Source of the DNA: Methylobacter luteus IMV-B-3098 | GTDB lineage: Bacteria > Pseudomonadota > Gammaproteobacteria > Methylococcales > Methylomonadaceae | Assembly: GCF_000427625.1 (NCBI RefSeq) | Contig: NZ_KE386569.1 | Span: forward strand, 3,466,854-3,530,853 | Direction of reading: 5' to 3' | DNA: 64,000 bases | Part shown: positions 52,558 through 62,793 of the stretch, piece by piece | Position numbering within the stretch: position 1 is the stretch's first letter | Layout of the letters: each line of letters starts with the position of its first letter | Translations under genes and position numbers: made by a program | The notes under the pieces: generated by a model | Told to the model about the DNA's origin: nothing | What the model saw: the letters and a program-made list of their open reading frames with translations, nothing else | Database searches by the model: none

Positions 52558-54363
52558 ATGAATCAAGAACAGCAACAATCCCAACTTAAACAATTGATAG
52601 CCAAAGGCAAGATTCAGGGATATCTGACTTATGCCGAGGTTAATGATCACCTGCCCAGTGATATTGTCGATCCGGAACAGATCGAAGATATCATTAGTAT
52701 GATCAATGATATGGGGATTCAGGTTTACGAGGTTGCGCCGGATGAAGATTCCCTGATCACCGATTCAGCAGCTGTTACCACCGATGACGAGGATGCCGAA
52801 GAAGTCGCGGCTTTAGCGTCTGTTGACAGCGAGTTTGGCAGAACTACGTACCCGGTGCGCATGTACATGCGCGAAATGGGCTCGGTTGAGCTATTAACGC
52901 GTGATGATGAATTAAAAATCGCCAAACGGATTGAGGATGGACAGCAGCAGGTCGTTAAGGCCATTGCCAGATCTTGCGTTGCTGTTGAGCATTTTTTACA
53001 GTCATTTGATGCTATTTCCGGAGAAGAAGGCGGAATCAGGCTGGCTGATTTGATTTCAGGTTTTGTTGATTTAAGCGAATCGGAGCCTTTGGTCAGTGCA
53101 TCATCTGCGAGTGATGATGAAGAAACAGCAGTTGAAGATGAAGCAAAAGGTCTCGATTACGAAGAGGTCAAGCTGAAAGTGGAAGAACTCCGGAAACAGC
53201 TTAAAACAGCTTCCGCAGCAATCAAAAAATACGGCTATTCCAGTGATAAAACAGAGCAAACCTTCGAGGCTTTGGCTGATTTGTTCATGGAGTTCAAGTG
53301 GACTCCACAATATTTGAAAAAATTGACGGCTATTATTCCTGACGGTGTCGCTACTGTCCGTGAGCAGGAAAAAGTGATTATGGATATTTGCGTAAGGCAT
53401 GCAAAAATGCCTCGCAAAGAATTCATCGCCCTCTTTACTGAGAGCGAGGTGAACGCGGAGTGGTTTGACCGGTTATTGAGCAACGACAATAAGTATGCGG
53501 CAGCCCTGAAAGAGCACGAAAAGGACATAAGAAAGGCACAAAAGGTATTGTCGGATATTGAAGCCGAATATGGTCTGACCATTAACGGGCTGAAGGATAT
53601 CAACCGACGCATGTCTATTGGTGAGGCCAAAGCCAGACGCGCGAAAAAAGAAATGATCGAAGCGAATTTAAGGCTGGTTATTTCGATCGCTAAAAAATAT
53701 ACTAATCGAGGTTTGCAATTTCTGGATCTGATTCAGGAAGGTAATATCGGTTTAATGAAAGCGGTTGATAAATTTGAATACCGTCGCGGTTACAAGTTTT
53801 CAACGTATGCAACCTGGTGGATTAGGCAGGCGATTACCCGCTCCATTGCGGATCAAGCCAGAACTATTCGTATTCCAGTGCATATGATCGAAACAATCAA
53901 TAAATTAAATCGTATTTCCAGGCAGATTCTGCAGGAAATGGGGCGTGAAGCAACGCCGGAAGAACTGGCCGAGCGGATGGAGATGCCTGAAGATAAAGTT
54001 CGTAAGGTATTGAAAATAGCTAAAGAACCAATTTCTATGGAAACACCGATAGGGGATGATGAAGATTCTCATTTGGGAGATTTCATAGAAGATGCTAAAG
54101 TATTGTCCCCGGTTGAGTCTGCTACAATTGCAGGGTTGCGTGAATCAACACAAAATGTATTGGCTGGATTAACGGCAAGGGAAGCTAAAGTTCTGCGCAT
54201 GCGTTTCGGTATCAATATGAATACCGATCATACACTGGAAGAAGTCGGCAAACAGTTTGATGTGACGCGTGAAAGAATTCGTCAGATTGAAGCTAAGGCA
54301 TTGAGAAAGCTCAGACATCCATCGAGGTCAGAGCAATTAAGATGCTTTTTGGATGGCGAATAG
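52558..54363 (+). CDS. rpoD: RNA polymerase primary sigma factor RpoD
   Basis: 601 residues. Region 1.1 is N-terminal, region 1.2 is [20 protein letters not shown], region 2 is [20 protein letters not shown] to [20 protein letters not shown], and region 4.2 is [20 protein letters not shown]. It directs housekeeping transcription. An inverted repeat (GGTTCAGC and GCTGAACC) sits in the 80-base gap before it. Confidence 0.97.
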   Translation: MNQEQQQSQLKQLIAKGKIQGYLTYAEVNDHLPSDIVDPEQIEDIISMINDMGIQVYEVAPDEDSLITDSAAVTTDDEDAEEVAALASVDSEFGRTTYPVRMYMREMGSVELLTRDDELKIAKRIEDGQQQVVKAIARSCVAVEHFLQSFDAISGEEGGIRLADLISGFVDLSESEPLVSASSASDDEETAVEDEAKGLDYEEVKLKVEELRKQLKTASAAIKKYGYSSDKTEQTFEALADLFMEFKWTPQYLKKLTAIIPDGVATVREQEKVIMDICVRHAKMPRKEFIALFTESEVNAEWFDRLLSNDNKYAAALKEHEKDIRKAQKVLSDIEAEYGLTINGLKDINRRMSIGEAKARRAKKEMIEANLRLVISIAKKYTNRGLQFLDLIQEGNIGLMKAVDKFEYRRGYKFSTYATWWIRQAITRSIADQARTIRIPVHMIETINKLNRISRQILQEMGREATPEELAERMEMPEDKVRKVLKIAKEPISMETPIGDDEDSHLGDFIEDAKVLSPVESATIAGLRESTQNVLAGLTAREAKVLRMRFGINMNTDHTLEEVGKQFDVTRERIRQIEAKALRKLRHPSRSEQLRCFLDGE

Positions 54364-54374
54364 GTAACAGTTAA

Positions 54375-54451
54375 GGGCCCTTAGCTCAGTTGGTTAGAGC
54401 TTCCGACTCATAATCGGCAGGTCGTAGGTTCAAGTCCTACAGGGCCCACCA
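54375..54451 (+). tRNA. tRNA with CAU anticodon, probably tRNA-Ile2 (lysidine-modified)
   Basis: 77 nt with CCA encoded. The acceptor GGGCCCT pairs with AGGGCCC, D arm GCTC/GAGC, anticodon loop CTCATAA and T arm GTAGG/CCTAC with TTCAAGT. Anticodon CAU alone fits Met or Ile2. The body matches tRNA-Ile2 of E. coli (CCTTAGCTCAG and GACTCATAATCG) better than elongator Met, and E. coli ileX also lies near rpoD. The TilS enzyme would turn C34 to lysidine. Position 27-43 is a mismatch in my fold. Confidence 0.9.
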
Positions 54452-54459
54452 CAAATAAA

Positions 54460-54482
54460 AAAGGCTGCCTCGGCAGCCTTTT
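54460..54482 (+). terminator. Intrinsic terminator after the tRNA
   Basis: AAAGGCTGCC and GGCAGCCTTTT form a tight hairpin ending in four T, with A before it, so it may work in both directions. It separates rpoD-tRNA from metK. Confidence 0.75.
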
Positions 54483-54518
54483 GTATATCTGGGTTTTATA
54501 TTTTTAGAAGGCAGCATC

Positions 54519-55679
54519 GTGAGCAATAATTTCATTTTTACATCAGAATCAGTTTCAGAAGGACATCCGGATAAGGTTGCGGATCAAATTTCAGATGCGG
54601 TATTGGATGCAATATTAGCGCAGGATCCTAAGTCGCGGGTTGCTTGTGAAACATTGGTAAAAACCGGCATGGTCATTTTGGCCGGTGAAATTACTACGAA
54701 TGCGTGGGTTGATACCGAAGAGCTAGTGCGCAAAGTTGTTTGCGGAATCGGCTATGACCACGGTGATATAGGCTTTGACGGTCAAAGCTGCGCGGTACTG
54801 AATGCGATCGGCAAACAATCACCTGATATCGCGATGGGCGTTGATGAGTCCGCAAATCATGAGCAGGGTGCAGGCGATCAGGGTTTGATGTTCGGTTATG
54901 CAAGCAATGAAACCGATGTCTTGATGCCGGCGCCGATTACTTATGCGCATCTGTTGGTAAAACGTCAGGCTGAAGTCCGTAAGAATAAAACGTTGCCCTG
55001 GTTGCGTCCTGATGCAAAAAGCCAGATTACATTCCGTTATGAAAATAACAAGCCGGTCGCGATAGAGGCGGTTGTCTTATCCACTCAACATTCGCCTGAA
55101 ATCGGTATAAAACAACTGCATGAAGCAGTCATGGATGAAATCATCCTGCCGACGCTACCTAAGGAATGGCTACACAAAGGCACTAAATATTTTATCAATC
55201 CGACCGGACAGTTTATTGTCGGCGGCCCTGTTGGTGATTGCGGTCTGACAGGCCGTAAAATTATCGTCGATACCTACGGTGGCATGGCAAGACACGGAGG
55301 CGGCGCATTCTCGGGCAAAGATCCGTCAAAAGTTGACCGTTCCGCAGCTTATATGTGTCGGTATGTGGCAAAAAATATTGTCGCGGCCGAATTGGCGGAG
55401 CGTTGTGAAATTCAGGTGTCCTATGCGATCGGTGTTGCCGAGCCGACTTCTATCAGTGTGGAAACATTCGGCACTGGCAAAATCAGTGAAGACAGATTAG
55501 TGCAAATTATCCGCGATAATTTTGACCTGAGACCTAAAGGCCTGATTGCGCAGCTCGACCTGATGCGGCCTATTTATCAGTCGACAGCATCTTACGGACA
55601 CTTTGGCCGTACGGAAGAGAATTTTACCTGGGAAAGAACTGACAAAGTGGACGCTTTGAAAGCAGCGGCCGGGCTTTAA
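54519..55679 (+). CDS. metK: S-adenosylmethionine synthetase
   Basis: 386 residues from GTG 54519. [20 protein letters not shown] is the ATP/Met-binding start, [12 protein letters not shown] and [19 protein letters not shown] are the signature loops. It makes SAM from methionine and ATP. It is followed by ahcY and metF, a methyl-cycle group that feeds the methyltransferases of the window. Confidence 0.97.
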   Translation: MSNNFIFTSESVSEGHPDKVADQISDAVLDAILAQDPKSRVACETLVKTGMVILAGEITTNAWVDTEELVRKVVCGIGYDHGDIGFDGQSCAVLNAIGKQSPDIAMGVDESANHEQGAGDQGLMFGYASNETDVLMPAPITYAHLLVKRQAEVRKNKTLPWLRPDAKSQITFRYENNKPVAIEAVVLSTQHSPEIGIKQLHEAVMDEIILPTLPKEWLHKGTKYFINPTGQFIVGGPVGDCGLTGRKIIVDTYGGMARHGGGAFSGKDPSKVDRSAAYMCRYVAKNIVAAELAERCEIQVSYAIGVAEPTSISVETFGTGKISEDRLVQIIRDNFDLRPKGLIAQLDLMRPIYQSTASYGHFGRTEENFTWERTDKVDALKAAAGL

Positions 55680-55702
55680 TCTTTTAACATAGGGAGAAAA
55701 CA

Positions 55703-56995
55703 ATGAGCTTACCAGATTATAAAGTTGCCGATATCGCTTTGGCAGAATGGGGTCGCAAAGAAATCAATATTGCTGAAACGGAAATGCCGGGCTTGATGGC
55801 ATTGCGGGAAGAATATGGTCTGGAGCAGCCGTTAAAAGGTGCGCGTATCGCCGGCTGTTTGCATATGACCATTCAAACGGCGGTATTGATTGAAACCTTG
55901 ACCGCATTAGGCGCAGAAGTGCGCTGGTCGTCATGCAATATTTTTTCAACCCAGGATCATGCTGCGGCGGCAGTGGCCGTGGCCGGTATTCCCGTTTTCG
56001 CCTGGAAAGGTGAAACGGAAGCCGAAGCTGAGTGGTGTATTGCACAGACTATTGAAGGTCCTAATGGTTGGCGCCCGAATATGATTTTGGATGATGGCGG
56101 TGATTTGACTCTCATGATGCATGAGAAATACCCTGAATTAATGTCAGGGGTTAAAGGTCTATCAGAAGAGACGACAACCGGTGTTTTGCGGCTCTATGAA
56201 ATGGTGTCCAAAGGCACGTTAAGAGTGCCAGCGTTCAACGTCAATGACTCGGTGACTAAATCAAAATTCGATAATCTGTACGGTTGCCGTGAATCGTTGG
56301 TTGACGGCATCAAGCGGGCCACCGACGTCATGGTAGCCGGCAAAATTGCCTTGGTTTGCGGTTATGGCGATGTTGGCAAAGGTTGCGCGCAATCGTTGCG
56401 AGGCTTGGGCGCGACGGTTTGGGTAACTGAAATCGATCCGATTTGCGCATTGCAAGCCGCAATGGAAGGTTATCGTGTCGTAACCATGGAAGAAGCCGCG
56501 CCTGTCGCCAATATTTTTGTGACCGCAACCGGTAACGTCAATGTCATTACGCATAGTCATATGGCCGCTATGAGAGACCAGGCTATTGTATGTAATATTG
56601 GCCATTTCGATGCCGAGATTGATATTGCCTCATTGCGTCAGTACACGTGGGAAAATATTAAACCACAGGTTGATCATGTCATTTTCCCTGATGGCAAGCG
56701 ATTGATTGTGCTGGCGGAAGGTCGATTGGTGAACCTGGGCTGTGCAACGGGGCATCCGAGCTTTGTTATGTCCAATTCTTTCTGTAACCAGGTTCTGGCT
56801 CAGATAGAACTCTGGAAAAACTCAGATCAGTATGAAAACAAGGTTTATATTCTGCCTAAGAAACTTGATGAAAAAGTAGCGGCTGCGCACCTGAAGCAGT
56901 TGGGTGTCAAACTGACCCGTTTGACTGATGAGCAGGCTAGATATATCAGTGTCTCTGTTGATGGTCCTTATAAGGCCGATCATTACCGTTACTGA
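55703..56995 (+). CDS. ahcY: Adenosylhomocysteinase
   Basis: 430 residues. [15 protein letters not shown] and [14 protein letters not shown] are substrate loops; [20 protein letters not shown] is the NAD site. [14 protein letters not shown] is the canonical C-terminus with the conserved Lys and Tyr. It removes SAH, the inhibitor left by methyl transfer. An AGGGAG ribosome site lies eight bases before the ATG. The gap from metK is 23 bases, so there is no room for a SAH riboswitch. Confidence 0.97.
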   Translation: MSLPDYKVADIALAEWGRKEINIAETEMPGLMALREEYGLEQPLKGARIAGCLHMTIQTAVLIETLTALGAEVRWSSCNIFSTQDHAAAAVAVAGIPVFAWKGETEAEAEWCIAQTIEGPNGWRPNMILDDGGDLTLMMHEKYPELMSGVKGLSEETTTGVLRLYEMVSKGTLRVPAFNVNDSVTKSKFDNLYGCRESLVDGIKRATDVMVAGKIALVCGYGDVGKGCAQSLRGLGATVWVTEIDPICALQAAMEGYRVVTMEEAAPVANIFVTATGNVNVITHSHMAAMRDQAIVCNIGHFDAEIDIASLRQYTWENIKPQVDHVIFPDGKRLIVLAEGRLVNLGCATGHPSFVMSNSFCNQVLAQIELWKNSDQYENKVYILPKKLDEKVAAAHLKQLGVKLTRLTDEQARYISVSVDGPYKADHYRY

Positions 56996-57005
56996 TCAAG
57001 TAAAT

Positions 57006-57029
57006 GGGTTTGCCAGCATTGGCAAACCC
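57006..57029. repeat. Hairpin between ahcY and metF
   Basis: GGGTTTGCC and GGCAAACCC pair around AGCATT, 9 bp perfect. No T-run follows. It overlaps a longer reading frame upstream of metF and argues that metF starts after it. Confidence 0.6.
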
Positions 57030-57096
57030 GTTCGGCTATAGTATAAGTGCCGGAATGTCTGAAGCAGGTTTTTACATTTCCCTCATTCAAATAAAA

Positions 57097-57954
57097 ATGC
57101 AATCACAAAAAAAGCATCCACAGTTGTTCAGTTTTGAGTTTTATCCGCCCAAATCAGAAGAAGGCGCCGCAAACTTACAGGTGGTGCATGGCAAACTGGC
57201 TAAACTCAACCCGGACTTTTTTTCAGTTACCTTCGGTGCAGGCGGTTCGACTCGCGATAAGACTTTCGAATCAGTTATCGAGATTCAGTCTAAGGGAATT
57301 GCCGCGGCACCGCATTTATCCTGTGTGGCATCGACCAAAGATAATATTCGCGAGATCCTGAAACGCTACCAGGACCATGGCATATCAAAAATCGTGGCCT
57401 TAAGAGGCGATCTGCCGTCCGGCATGCTGTCAGCCGGTGAATTCCGGTATGCCAACGAGCTGGTGGAATTTATCCGGCAGGAAACTGGGGATCATTTTCA
57501 AATTCATGTGGCCGCCTATCCGGAAGTACATCCTCAGGCCATAAGCGGCGACCAGGATTTTAAAAACTTCAAGCGCAAAGTCGAAGCCGGCGCCAACGCG
57601 GCTATTACGCAGTATTTTTATAATGCCGAAGCGTATTTTTATTTTATTGACCGGTGCGAGAAAAACGGTATCGATATTCCTATCGTGCCCGGTATCATGC
57701 CAATTACCAATTATTCGCAATTATTCAGATTTTCAGAAATGTGCGGTGCCGACATCCCTCGCTGGATGAGAAAACGACTGGAATGTTTCGGCGATGACCG
57801 CAAGGCTATACAGGCTTTCGGCATTGAGGTGGTGACGGCGCTTTGCCAGCGTTTGCTCGATAGTGGCGCGCCGGGTCTGCATTTTTATACCATGAATCAG
57901 TCCGGCCCGACATTGGCTATCTGCGAAAATCTGCATATCGGGCAGGCTGAATAA
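57097..57954 (+). CDS. metF: Methylenetetrahydrofolate reductase
   Basis: 285 residues from ATG 57097. Upstream in-frame ATGs (57004, 57055) would add a tail without family similarity. LFSFEFYPPKSEEG is the N-terminal signature, FFSVTFGAGGSTRDKTF follows, and VALRGDLPSG is the FAD-loop. It makes 5-methyl-THF for methionine synthesis and completes the methyl cycle with metK and ahcY. Confidence 0.95.
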   Translation: MQSQKKHPQLFSFEFYPPKSEEGAANLQVVHGKLAKLNPDFFSVTFGAGGSTRDKTFESVIEIQSKGIAAAPHLSCVASTKDNIREILKRYQDHGISKIVALRGDLPSGMLSAGEFRYANELVEFIRQETGDHFQIHVAAYPEVHPQAISGDQDFKNFKRKVEAGANAAITQYFYNAEAYFYFIDRCEKNGIDIPIVPGIMPITNYSQLFRFSEMCGADIPRWMRKRLECFGDDRKAIQAFGIEVVTALCQRLLDSGAPGLHFYTMNQSGPTLAICENLHIGQAE

Positions 57955-57974
57955 GGCTCTGCTCGCGCCTGTTC

Positions 57975-59324
57975 ATGACCAACCGGACATTTTCCGATCG
58001 TGACTTATCTGTTTTGTGGCATCCATGCACACAAATGAAAGATCATGAAGCGTTCCCGATTATTCCAATAAAAAAAGGCCGCGGCGTTTGGCTCGAAGAC
58101 TTCGACGGCAACCGCTATCTGGATGCTATCAGCTCCTGGTGGGTCAATTTATTCGGACATGCCAATCCCATTATCAATGCCGCGATAAAAGATCAGCTCG
58201 ATACGCTGGAGCACGTGATTCTTGCAGGCTTCACGCATGAAGCGGCTGTCAGCCTGGCCGAAAAGCTGGTCGAGATCACACCCCAAGGGCTTACTCGGTG
58301 TTTCTATGCCGATAACGGTTCCTCGGCCGTAGAAGTCGCGCTCAAAATGAGCTTCCATTACTGGCGCAATCTCGGTCAGACGCAAAAAACAAAATTCATC
58401 ACGCTGGAAAACAGCTATCACGGCGAAACCCTGGGGGCTCTGGCAGTCGGCAATGTACCGCTATATAAGGAAACGTATGGTCCCTTACTGATGGATGTTA
58501 TTACGGTGCCAGGTCCAGACTGTTATTATCGGGAGCCCGGTGAATCCTGGGCGGATTATTGCATACGCCGGTTCTCACTCATGGACGCAACACTTGCTCA
58601 ACATGCCGATACAGCCTGTGCCGTCATCGTCGAGCCTTTGGTGCAGTGCGCCGGCAACATGCGGATGCATGATCCCGTCTACCTGAAATTGCTGCGCGAG
58701 GCTTGCGATAAATACAACGTGCATCTGATTGCCGATGAAATAGCGGTCGGCTTTGGCCGGACAGGTTCGCTGTTCGCCTGTGAGCAGGCCGCGATCACGC
58801 CAGACTTCATCTGTCTATCCAAAGGCTTGACCGGTGGTTATTTGCCTTTGTCAGCCGTCCTGACTACCGATCAGGTCTATCGAGCCTTCTATGATGATTA
58901 TCAAAAGTTGGCGGCCTTTTTGCATTCCCACAGTTATACCGGCAATGCCCTGGCCTGTAGGGCCGGTTTGGCAACCATAGCTATTTTTCAGCAGCAAAAT
59001 ATCATAGAGAAGAACAAAAAATTGGCCGGGACGATGGCTAAGGCGGCGGCGCGCTTCAGCGAGCATCCGCAGGTGGCGGAAGTCAGACAGATTGGCATGA
59101 TATTGGCTATTGAATTGGTCAAAAACAAACAGACGCGGGAGCCCTATCCCTGGCAGGAACGCCGCGGTCTACGGGTTTATCAGTATGCGTTATCCAAAGG
59201 CGTCTTATTGAGACCTTTGGGCAATGTCATTTATTTTATGCCTCCCTATGTGGTGACCGAGGACGAGCTTTGGCTGATAGCGGATGTGGCCTGGGCTGGC
59301 ATACAACAGGCTGTTCAGGATTAA
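57975..59324 (+). CDS. bioA: Adenosylmethionine-8-amino-7-oxononanoate aminotransferase
   Basis: 449 residues, PLP-dependent class III. LWHPCTQMKDHEAFPII is the N-terminus typical for BioA, ADNGSSAVEVALKMSFHYW and the HGETLGALAVG block follow, and CLSKGLTGGYLPLSAVL has the PLP Lys. It uses SAM as amino donor in biotin synthesis. Twenty bases after metF. Confidence 0.95.
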   Translation: MTNRTFSDRDLSVLWHPCTQMKDHEAFPIIPIKKGRGVWLEDFDGNRYLDAISSWWVNLFGHANPIINAAIKDQLDTLEHVILAGFTHEAAVSLAEKLVEITPQGLTRCFYADNGSSAVEVALKMSFHYWRNLGQTQKTKFITLENSYHGETLGALAVGNVPLYKETYGPLLMDVITVPGPDCYYREPGESWADYCIRRFSLMDATLAQHADTACAVIVEPLVQCAGNMRMHDPVYLKLLREACDKYNVHLIADEIAVGFGRTGSLFACEQAAITPDFICLSKGLTGGYLPLSAVLTTDQVYRAFYDDYQKLAAFLHSHSYTGNALACRAGLATIAIFQQQNIIEKNKKLAGTMAKAAARFSEHPQVAEVRQIGMILAIELVKNKQTREPYPWQERRGLRVYQYALSKGVLLRPLGNVIYFMPPYVVTEDELWLIADVAWAGIQQAVQD

Positions 59325-59326
59325 TC

Positions 59327-60064
59327 ATGCGTATTTCACGATTATATATACCAGTAGATCTGGCCGAAGGTCGGCAAATAATACTCAATGAGGATAGCGC
59401 GCATTATGTCAGGACGGTACTGCGGCTGAAGAAAGATTTACAGATCATTTTGTTTAACGGCAATGGCGGTGACTATCTATGTAAATTGGTCGAAGTCAGC
59501 CGCAAGCAGGTTCTGGTCGATGTGCAGCATTGGCTGGACCGCAGTGTCGAGTCGCCGTTAAAGGTAATCTTCGGTTTAGGCATTTCGCGCGGCGATAGGA
59601 TGGATCTTTCGGTGCAAAAAGCCGTGGAGCTTGGTGTTAATGCCATGACACCGCTACTGACCGAACGTTGCGTTGTGCAATTTAAAGGCGAAAAAAAACA
59701 CCAGCGCTTACAGCACTGGCAAAAAATAGTCCAGCATGCCGCCGAGCAAAGTGGCAGAACGCTACTGCCTGAATTAGCCGATATCGAGCATTTGTCGAAT
59801 TGGGTGGATAAACAAAGCGGTTTGAAGGTTTTTCTAGATCCGTATGCTGAAGTATCTTTAGCCGATCTAAAACCCGAAGACATGAAAGTCACATTGCTGT
59901 CCGGCCCTGAAGGCGGTTTTTCTGATCAGGAGCGGGAATTTGCGAAAGCGGCGGGCTTTATTCCGGTACGGTTAGGCGGCCGGATATTAAGAACAGAAAC
60001 GGCCTCATTGGCCGCATTATCGGCCGTGCAGATGCTGTGGGGCGATTTCGGTAGTTGGAAATGA
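59327..60064 (+). CDS. rsmE: 16S rRNA m3U1498 methyltransferase
   Basis: 245 residues from ATG 59327, just after the bioA stop. N-terminal PUA-like domain (MRISRLYIPVDLAEGRQI) and SPOUT methyltransferase domain with LLSGPEGGFSDQEREFA and RLGGRILRTETASLAAL, the trefoil-knot SAM site. The TGA overlaps the next start (ATGA). Confidence 0.95.
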   Translation: MRISRLYIPVDLAEGRQIILNEDSAHYVRTVLRLKKDLQIILFNGNGGDYLCKLVEVSRKQVLVDVQHWLDRSVESPLKVIFGLGISRGDRMDLSVQKAVELGVNAMTPLLTERCVVQFKGEKKHQRLQHWQKIVQHAAEQSGRTLLPELADIEHLSNWVDKQSGLKVFLDPYAEVSLADLKPEDMKVTLLSGPEGGFSDQEREFAKAAGFIPVRLGGRILRTETASLAALSAVQMLWGDFGSWK

Positions 60065-60957
60065 TCAAGACTATTTATTACGCCCTCGTGCCGCTGCTAG
60101 TTCTGCTAGGAGCTATCTTTATAGCTTGCCTGGTTGGTTATTTTGTCGCGCTGGGTATTGGTGATCAGTTCACGATAAATAAAATAATTCATAAGTTGGC
60201 GCAGCTCTTTCTGGTGCTGAGCATTTTTCCGGCCATGGCCTATTTCAAATTCAAAAAAACCGATATCGGCTTTGCCGGCAAAGCTGTTTTTTTAAAGCAA
60301 CTGCTGCAGGGTTTCGGGCTCGGCTTTGTAACCTTGATGCCGGTTGTTATTGTACTGTATGGGCTCGGCGTCAATGTTATCGATCAGAGTCAAGGCTGGA
60401 CAGTCTCGCTGCTGGTAAAGAAAATGACGCTGTCATTATTGCTGGCACTGATTGTCTCCTGGATTGAAGAGCCCCTGTTTCGCGGCATACTGTTGACGGG
60501 ACTGAAGCGCAAAATGTCCGTCATCACTGCCGTTATCATTAGCGCCATCTACTATGCGATGCTGCATTTTCTAGACAGCGACACCAATATTTCATACCAG
60601 GATCTGACGCTATTGAGTGGGTTTAAACTGCTGGGTGAGGCGTTCGCCAATCTTTTGAATCCAGACATTCTGTCGGCATTCTGGGCCCTGGTCATGGTCG
60701 GTATTTTTTTGGGCGTTCTCAGGACAGAGTTCAAAGCCAGCCTGGGCTTATGTATCGGTTGTCATACCAGTTGGGTCTGGCAGATTAAGATGAGCAAGAG
60801 TCTGTTCAATACCAATTTCAGCTCGGAGTATCTTTATCTGGTCAACAGATACTATGACGGCTTGATTGGGCCTCTGGTGACCGGCTGGCTCAGTCTGGCG
60901 ATACTCGGGTATCTTGTTTACCGGCAGATTAACAAGCCCGCATTCATTAATCCCTGA
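60061..60957 (+). CDS. CPBP-family intramembrane metalloprotease-like protein
   Basis: 298 residues from ATG 60061 with about eight membrane segments. The CPBP motifs are EEPLFRGILLTGLKRK (EExxxR, near 138) and the later conserved His in MLHFLDS and CHTSWVW. The family includes CAAX prenyl proteases and bacteriocin-immunity proteins, but the substrate is unknown. It is translationally coupled to rsmE and overlaps the convergent yajQ by 11 bases. Confidence 0.85.
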   Translation: MIKTIYYALVPLLVLLGAIFIACLVGYFVALGIGDQFTINKIIHKLAQLFLVLSIFPAMAYFKFKKTDIGFAGKAVFLKQLLQGFGLGFVTLMPVVIVLYGLGVNVIDQSQGWTVSLLVKKMTLSLLLALIVSWIEEPLFRGILLTGLKRKMSVITAVIISAIYYAMLHFLDSDTNISYQDLTLLSGFKLLGEAFANLLNPDILSAFWALVMVGIFLGVLRTEFKASLGLCIGCHTSWVWQIKMSKSLFNTNFSSEYLYLVNRYYDGLIGPLVTGWLSLAILGYLVYRQINKPAFINP

Positions 60958-61429
60958 AGTTGATGAACTGTAGCGGCATGTCGATTTTTTCATCCCTGAT
61001 CATCTGAATCACTTCCTGCAGGTCGTCCCTTTTCTTACCAGTTACCCTGACCTGATCGCCTTGAATAGCGGCCTGGACTTTCAGTTTTTTGTCCTTGATC
61101 AATTTGACGATTTTTTTCGCTAATGCCGAATCCAGACCTTGTTTCAGTGTAATCTCCTGACGCATGCCTTTGCCGCTAGGTTTGGGATCGGCAACGTCCA
61201 TGCAGGCGATATCGATACCGCGCCTGCTGAGTTTCGAGCAGGCGATACTGAACATTTGCTGTAACTGAAACGTGGATTCAGAAATCATGGTCAGTTTGTC
61301 ATCATTCAATTCAAAGCTTGAATCTGTGCCTTTGAAATCAAAACGGGCGCTGATTTCTTTATTGGCCTGATCAACGGCATTTCTAACTTCGTGTTTATCA
61401 AATTCGGAAACGATGTCAAATGAAGGCAT
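60947..61429 (-). CDS. YajQ-family nucleotide-binding protein
   Basis: 160 residues. MPSFDIVSEFDKHEVRNAVD at the N-terminus, EISARFDFKGTDSSFEL, and the C-terminal FINFRD are the family landmarks. Members bind RNA or cyclic di-GMP (XC_3703). Its role here is not known. Confidence 0.93.
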   Translation of the reverse strand: MPSFDIVSEFDKHEVRNAVDQANKEISARFDFKGTDSSFELNDDKLTMISESTFQLQQMFSIACSKLSRRGIDIACMDVADPKPSGKGMRQEITLKQGLDSALAKKIVKLIKDKKLKVQAAIQGDQVRVTGKKRDDLQEVIQMIRDEKIDMPLQFINFRD

Positions 61430-61477
61430 GGTGTATGATTAAGTCAGAAAATTTTTACTATAATTCGATTGAGTTCA

Positions 61478-62704
61478 TTATTCAACTGCAATAAATTCCA
61501 CCACTGCCTTAATTCTTAAACGACGTATGGCTTCGCCGATTTCAGCGCCTTGAAGATTGCTCTTTAAAATTGCCGAGGTGTCCACCGATGCAGCGGCTTT
61601 GGCCGCGCCTTTTATGTAATCAGCCTGAGGATAAGGATTGTTCTCATGATTTATTCGGCCTTTGGCATCGGCTTCACAAGCCAGCAAGAAATGATCCAGC
61701 TTGTTGTTAGTCGATTTAAAAGCGCCTAAATCTGCCAGCATGTCCGTTAAGGTCGAAGCGCGCAATTCAAATACCCGATGGCAGTGCGTGTGATGGCGCA
61801 TAACCAGCCAGGCCAGCGATTTGAATGAATTGGGCACACGCAGACGGGCACATAAATTCTCCAATATAGGCAGGCCGTTTTTTTCATGATGATAATGATG
61901 CGGCCAATTTTCCTTGGGCGATACGGCCTTGCCGAGATCATGCGCTAGGGCTGCAAATCTGACCTCAGGGCTCGAAGATAATGCCGCGGCTTGCTCCAGG
62001 CAGAGCATAACATGAACGCCGGTATCGATTTCAGGGTGATGCTTTTCCGGTTGCGGCACGCCGAATAGGTTATGAATTTCAGGAAAAATTCTCTCCAGTG
62101 CAGAACAGTCTTTTAGCGTATAAAAAAAAGCGGAGGGTGATTTTTCGTTAAGTGCTTTGAATAACTCCGCCCACACGCGTTCCGGCACGAGGTGATCGAC
62201 TTCTCCATCCGTCACCATTTGCTGCATTAGCTCCCGGGTTTCTTCAGCCAGCGTGAAGCCGAGGTGGCTGTATCGGGCTGCAAAACGGGCTACACGCAGT
62301 ATGCGCACAGGATCTTCGGCGAAAGCGGGCGATATATGACGGAAAGTGCGGTTTTCAATATCATCTTTGCCTCCGTAGGGATCAATGATTTCGCCCTTTG
62401 GCGTCATCGCGATCGCATTGATCGTCAAGTCACGGCGCATTAAGTCTTGTTCCAGGCTGACATCGGGAGACGCATGAACGACAAAACCTTTATAGCCAGG
62501 AGCGGTTTTTCTTTCGGTTCTGGCTAACGCATATTCTTCACCGCTTTGCGGATGTAGAAATACAGGAAAATCCTTGCCCACCGGGCGAAACCCTTTTTTT
62601 ACCATTGAATCAGGCGTTTCACCGATGACGACCCAATCCCTTTCCTTGACAGGGTAATTGAGTAGTTTGTCGCGTACGGCGCCACCTACCAGAAATGTTT
62701 TCAT
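61478..62704 (-). CDS. cca: CCA-adding enzyme (tRNA nucleotidyltransferase)
   Basis: 408 residues from ATG 62704 (a longer frame to 62791 adds a non-conserved tail). MKTFLVGGAVRDKLLNYPVK and ERDWVVIGETPD form the nucleotidyltransferase head, QDLMRRDLTINAIAMTP the primary-binding loop, and VRFAALAHDLGKAVSP with HHTHCHRVFEL the HD phosphohydrolase domain. It matches the class II enzyme with HD domain, as in E. coli (412). It repairs tRNA 3' ends. Confidence 0.96.
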   Translation of the reverse strand: MKTFLVGGAVRDKLLNYPVKERDWVVIGETPDSMVKKGFRPVGKDFPVFLHPQSGEEYALARTERKTAPGYKGFVVHASPDVSLEQDLMRRDLTINAIAMTPKGEIIDPYGGKDDIENRTFRHISPAFAEDPVRILRVARFAARYSHLGFTLAEETRELMQQMVTDGEVDHLVPERVWAELFKALNEKSPSAFFYTLKDCSALERIFPEIHNLFGVPQPEKHHPEIDTGVHVMLCLEQAAALSSSPEVRFAALAHDLGKAVSPKENWPHHYHHEKNGLPILENLCARLRVPNSFKSLAWLVMRHHTHCHRVFELRASTLTDMLADLGAFKSTNNKLDHFLLACEADAKGRINHENNPYPQADYIKGAAKAAASVDTSAILKSNLQGAEIGEAIRRLRIKAVVEFIAVE

Positions 62705-62793
62705 CACGTTACACAAGCGCTCTATTAATGTTGGACTTAGAATAGCACAATCAGTGATTATCGAACGCTGGCAGTTATTTATAGAGGACAATA

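Noticed and set aside
54483-55702. SAM or SAH riboswitch near metK/ahcY
   Set aside because: Only 36 bases separate the terminator from metK and 23 bases separate metK from ahcY; no riboswitch core fits.
57004-57096. Longer N-terminus for metF
   Set aside because: The upstream codons cover a perfect hairpin and read unlike any MetF; the family signature begins right after the ATG at 57097.
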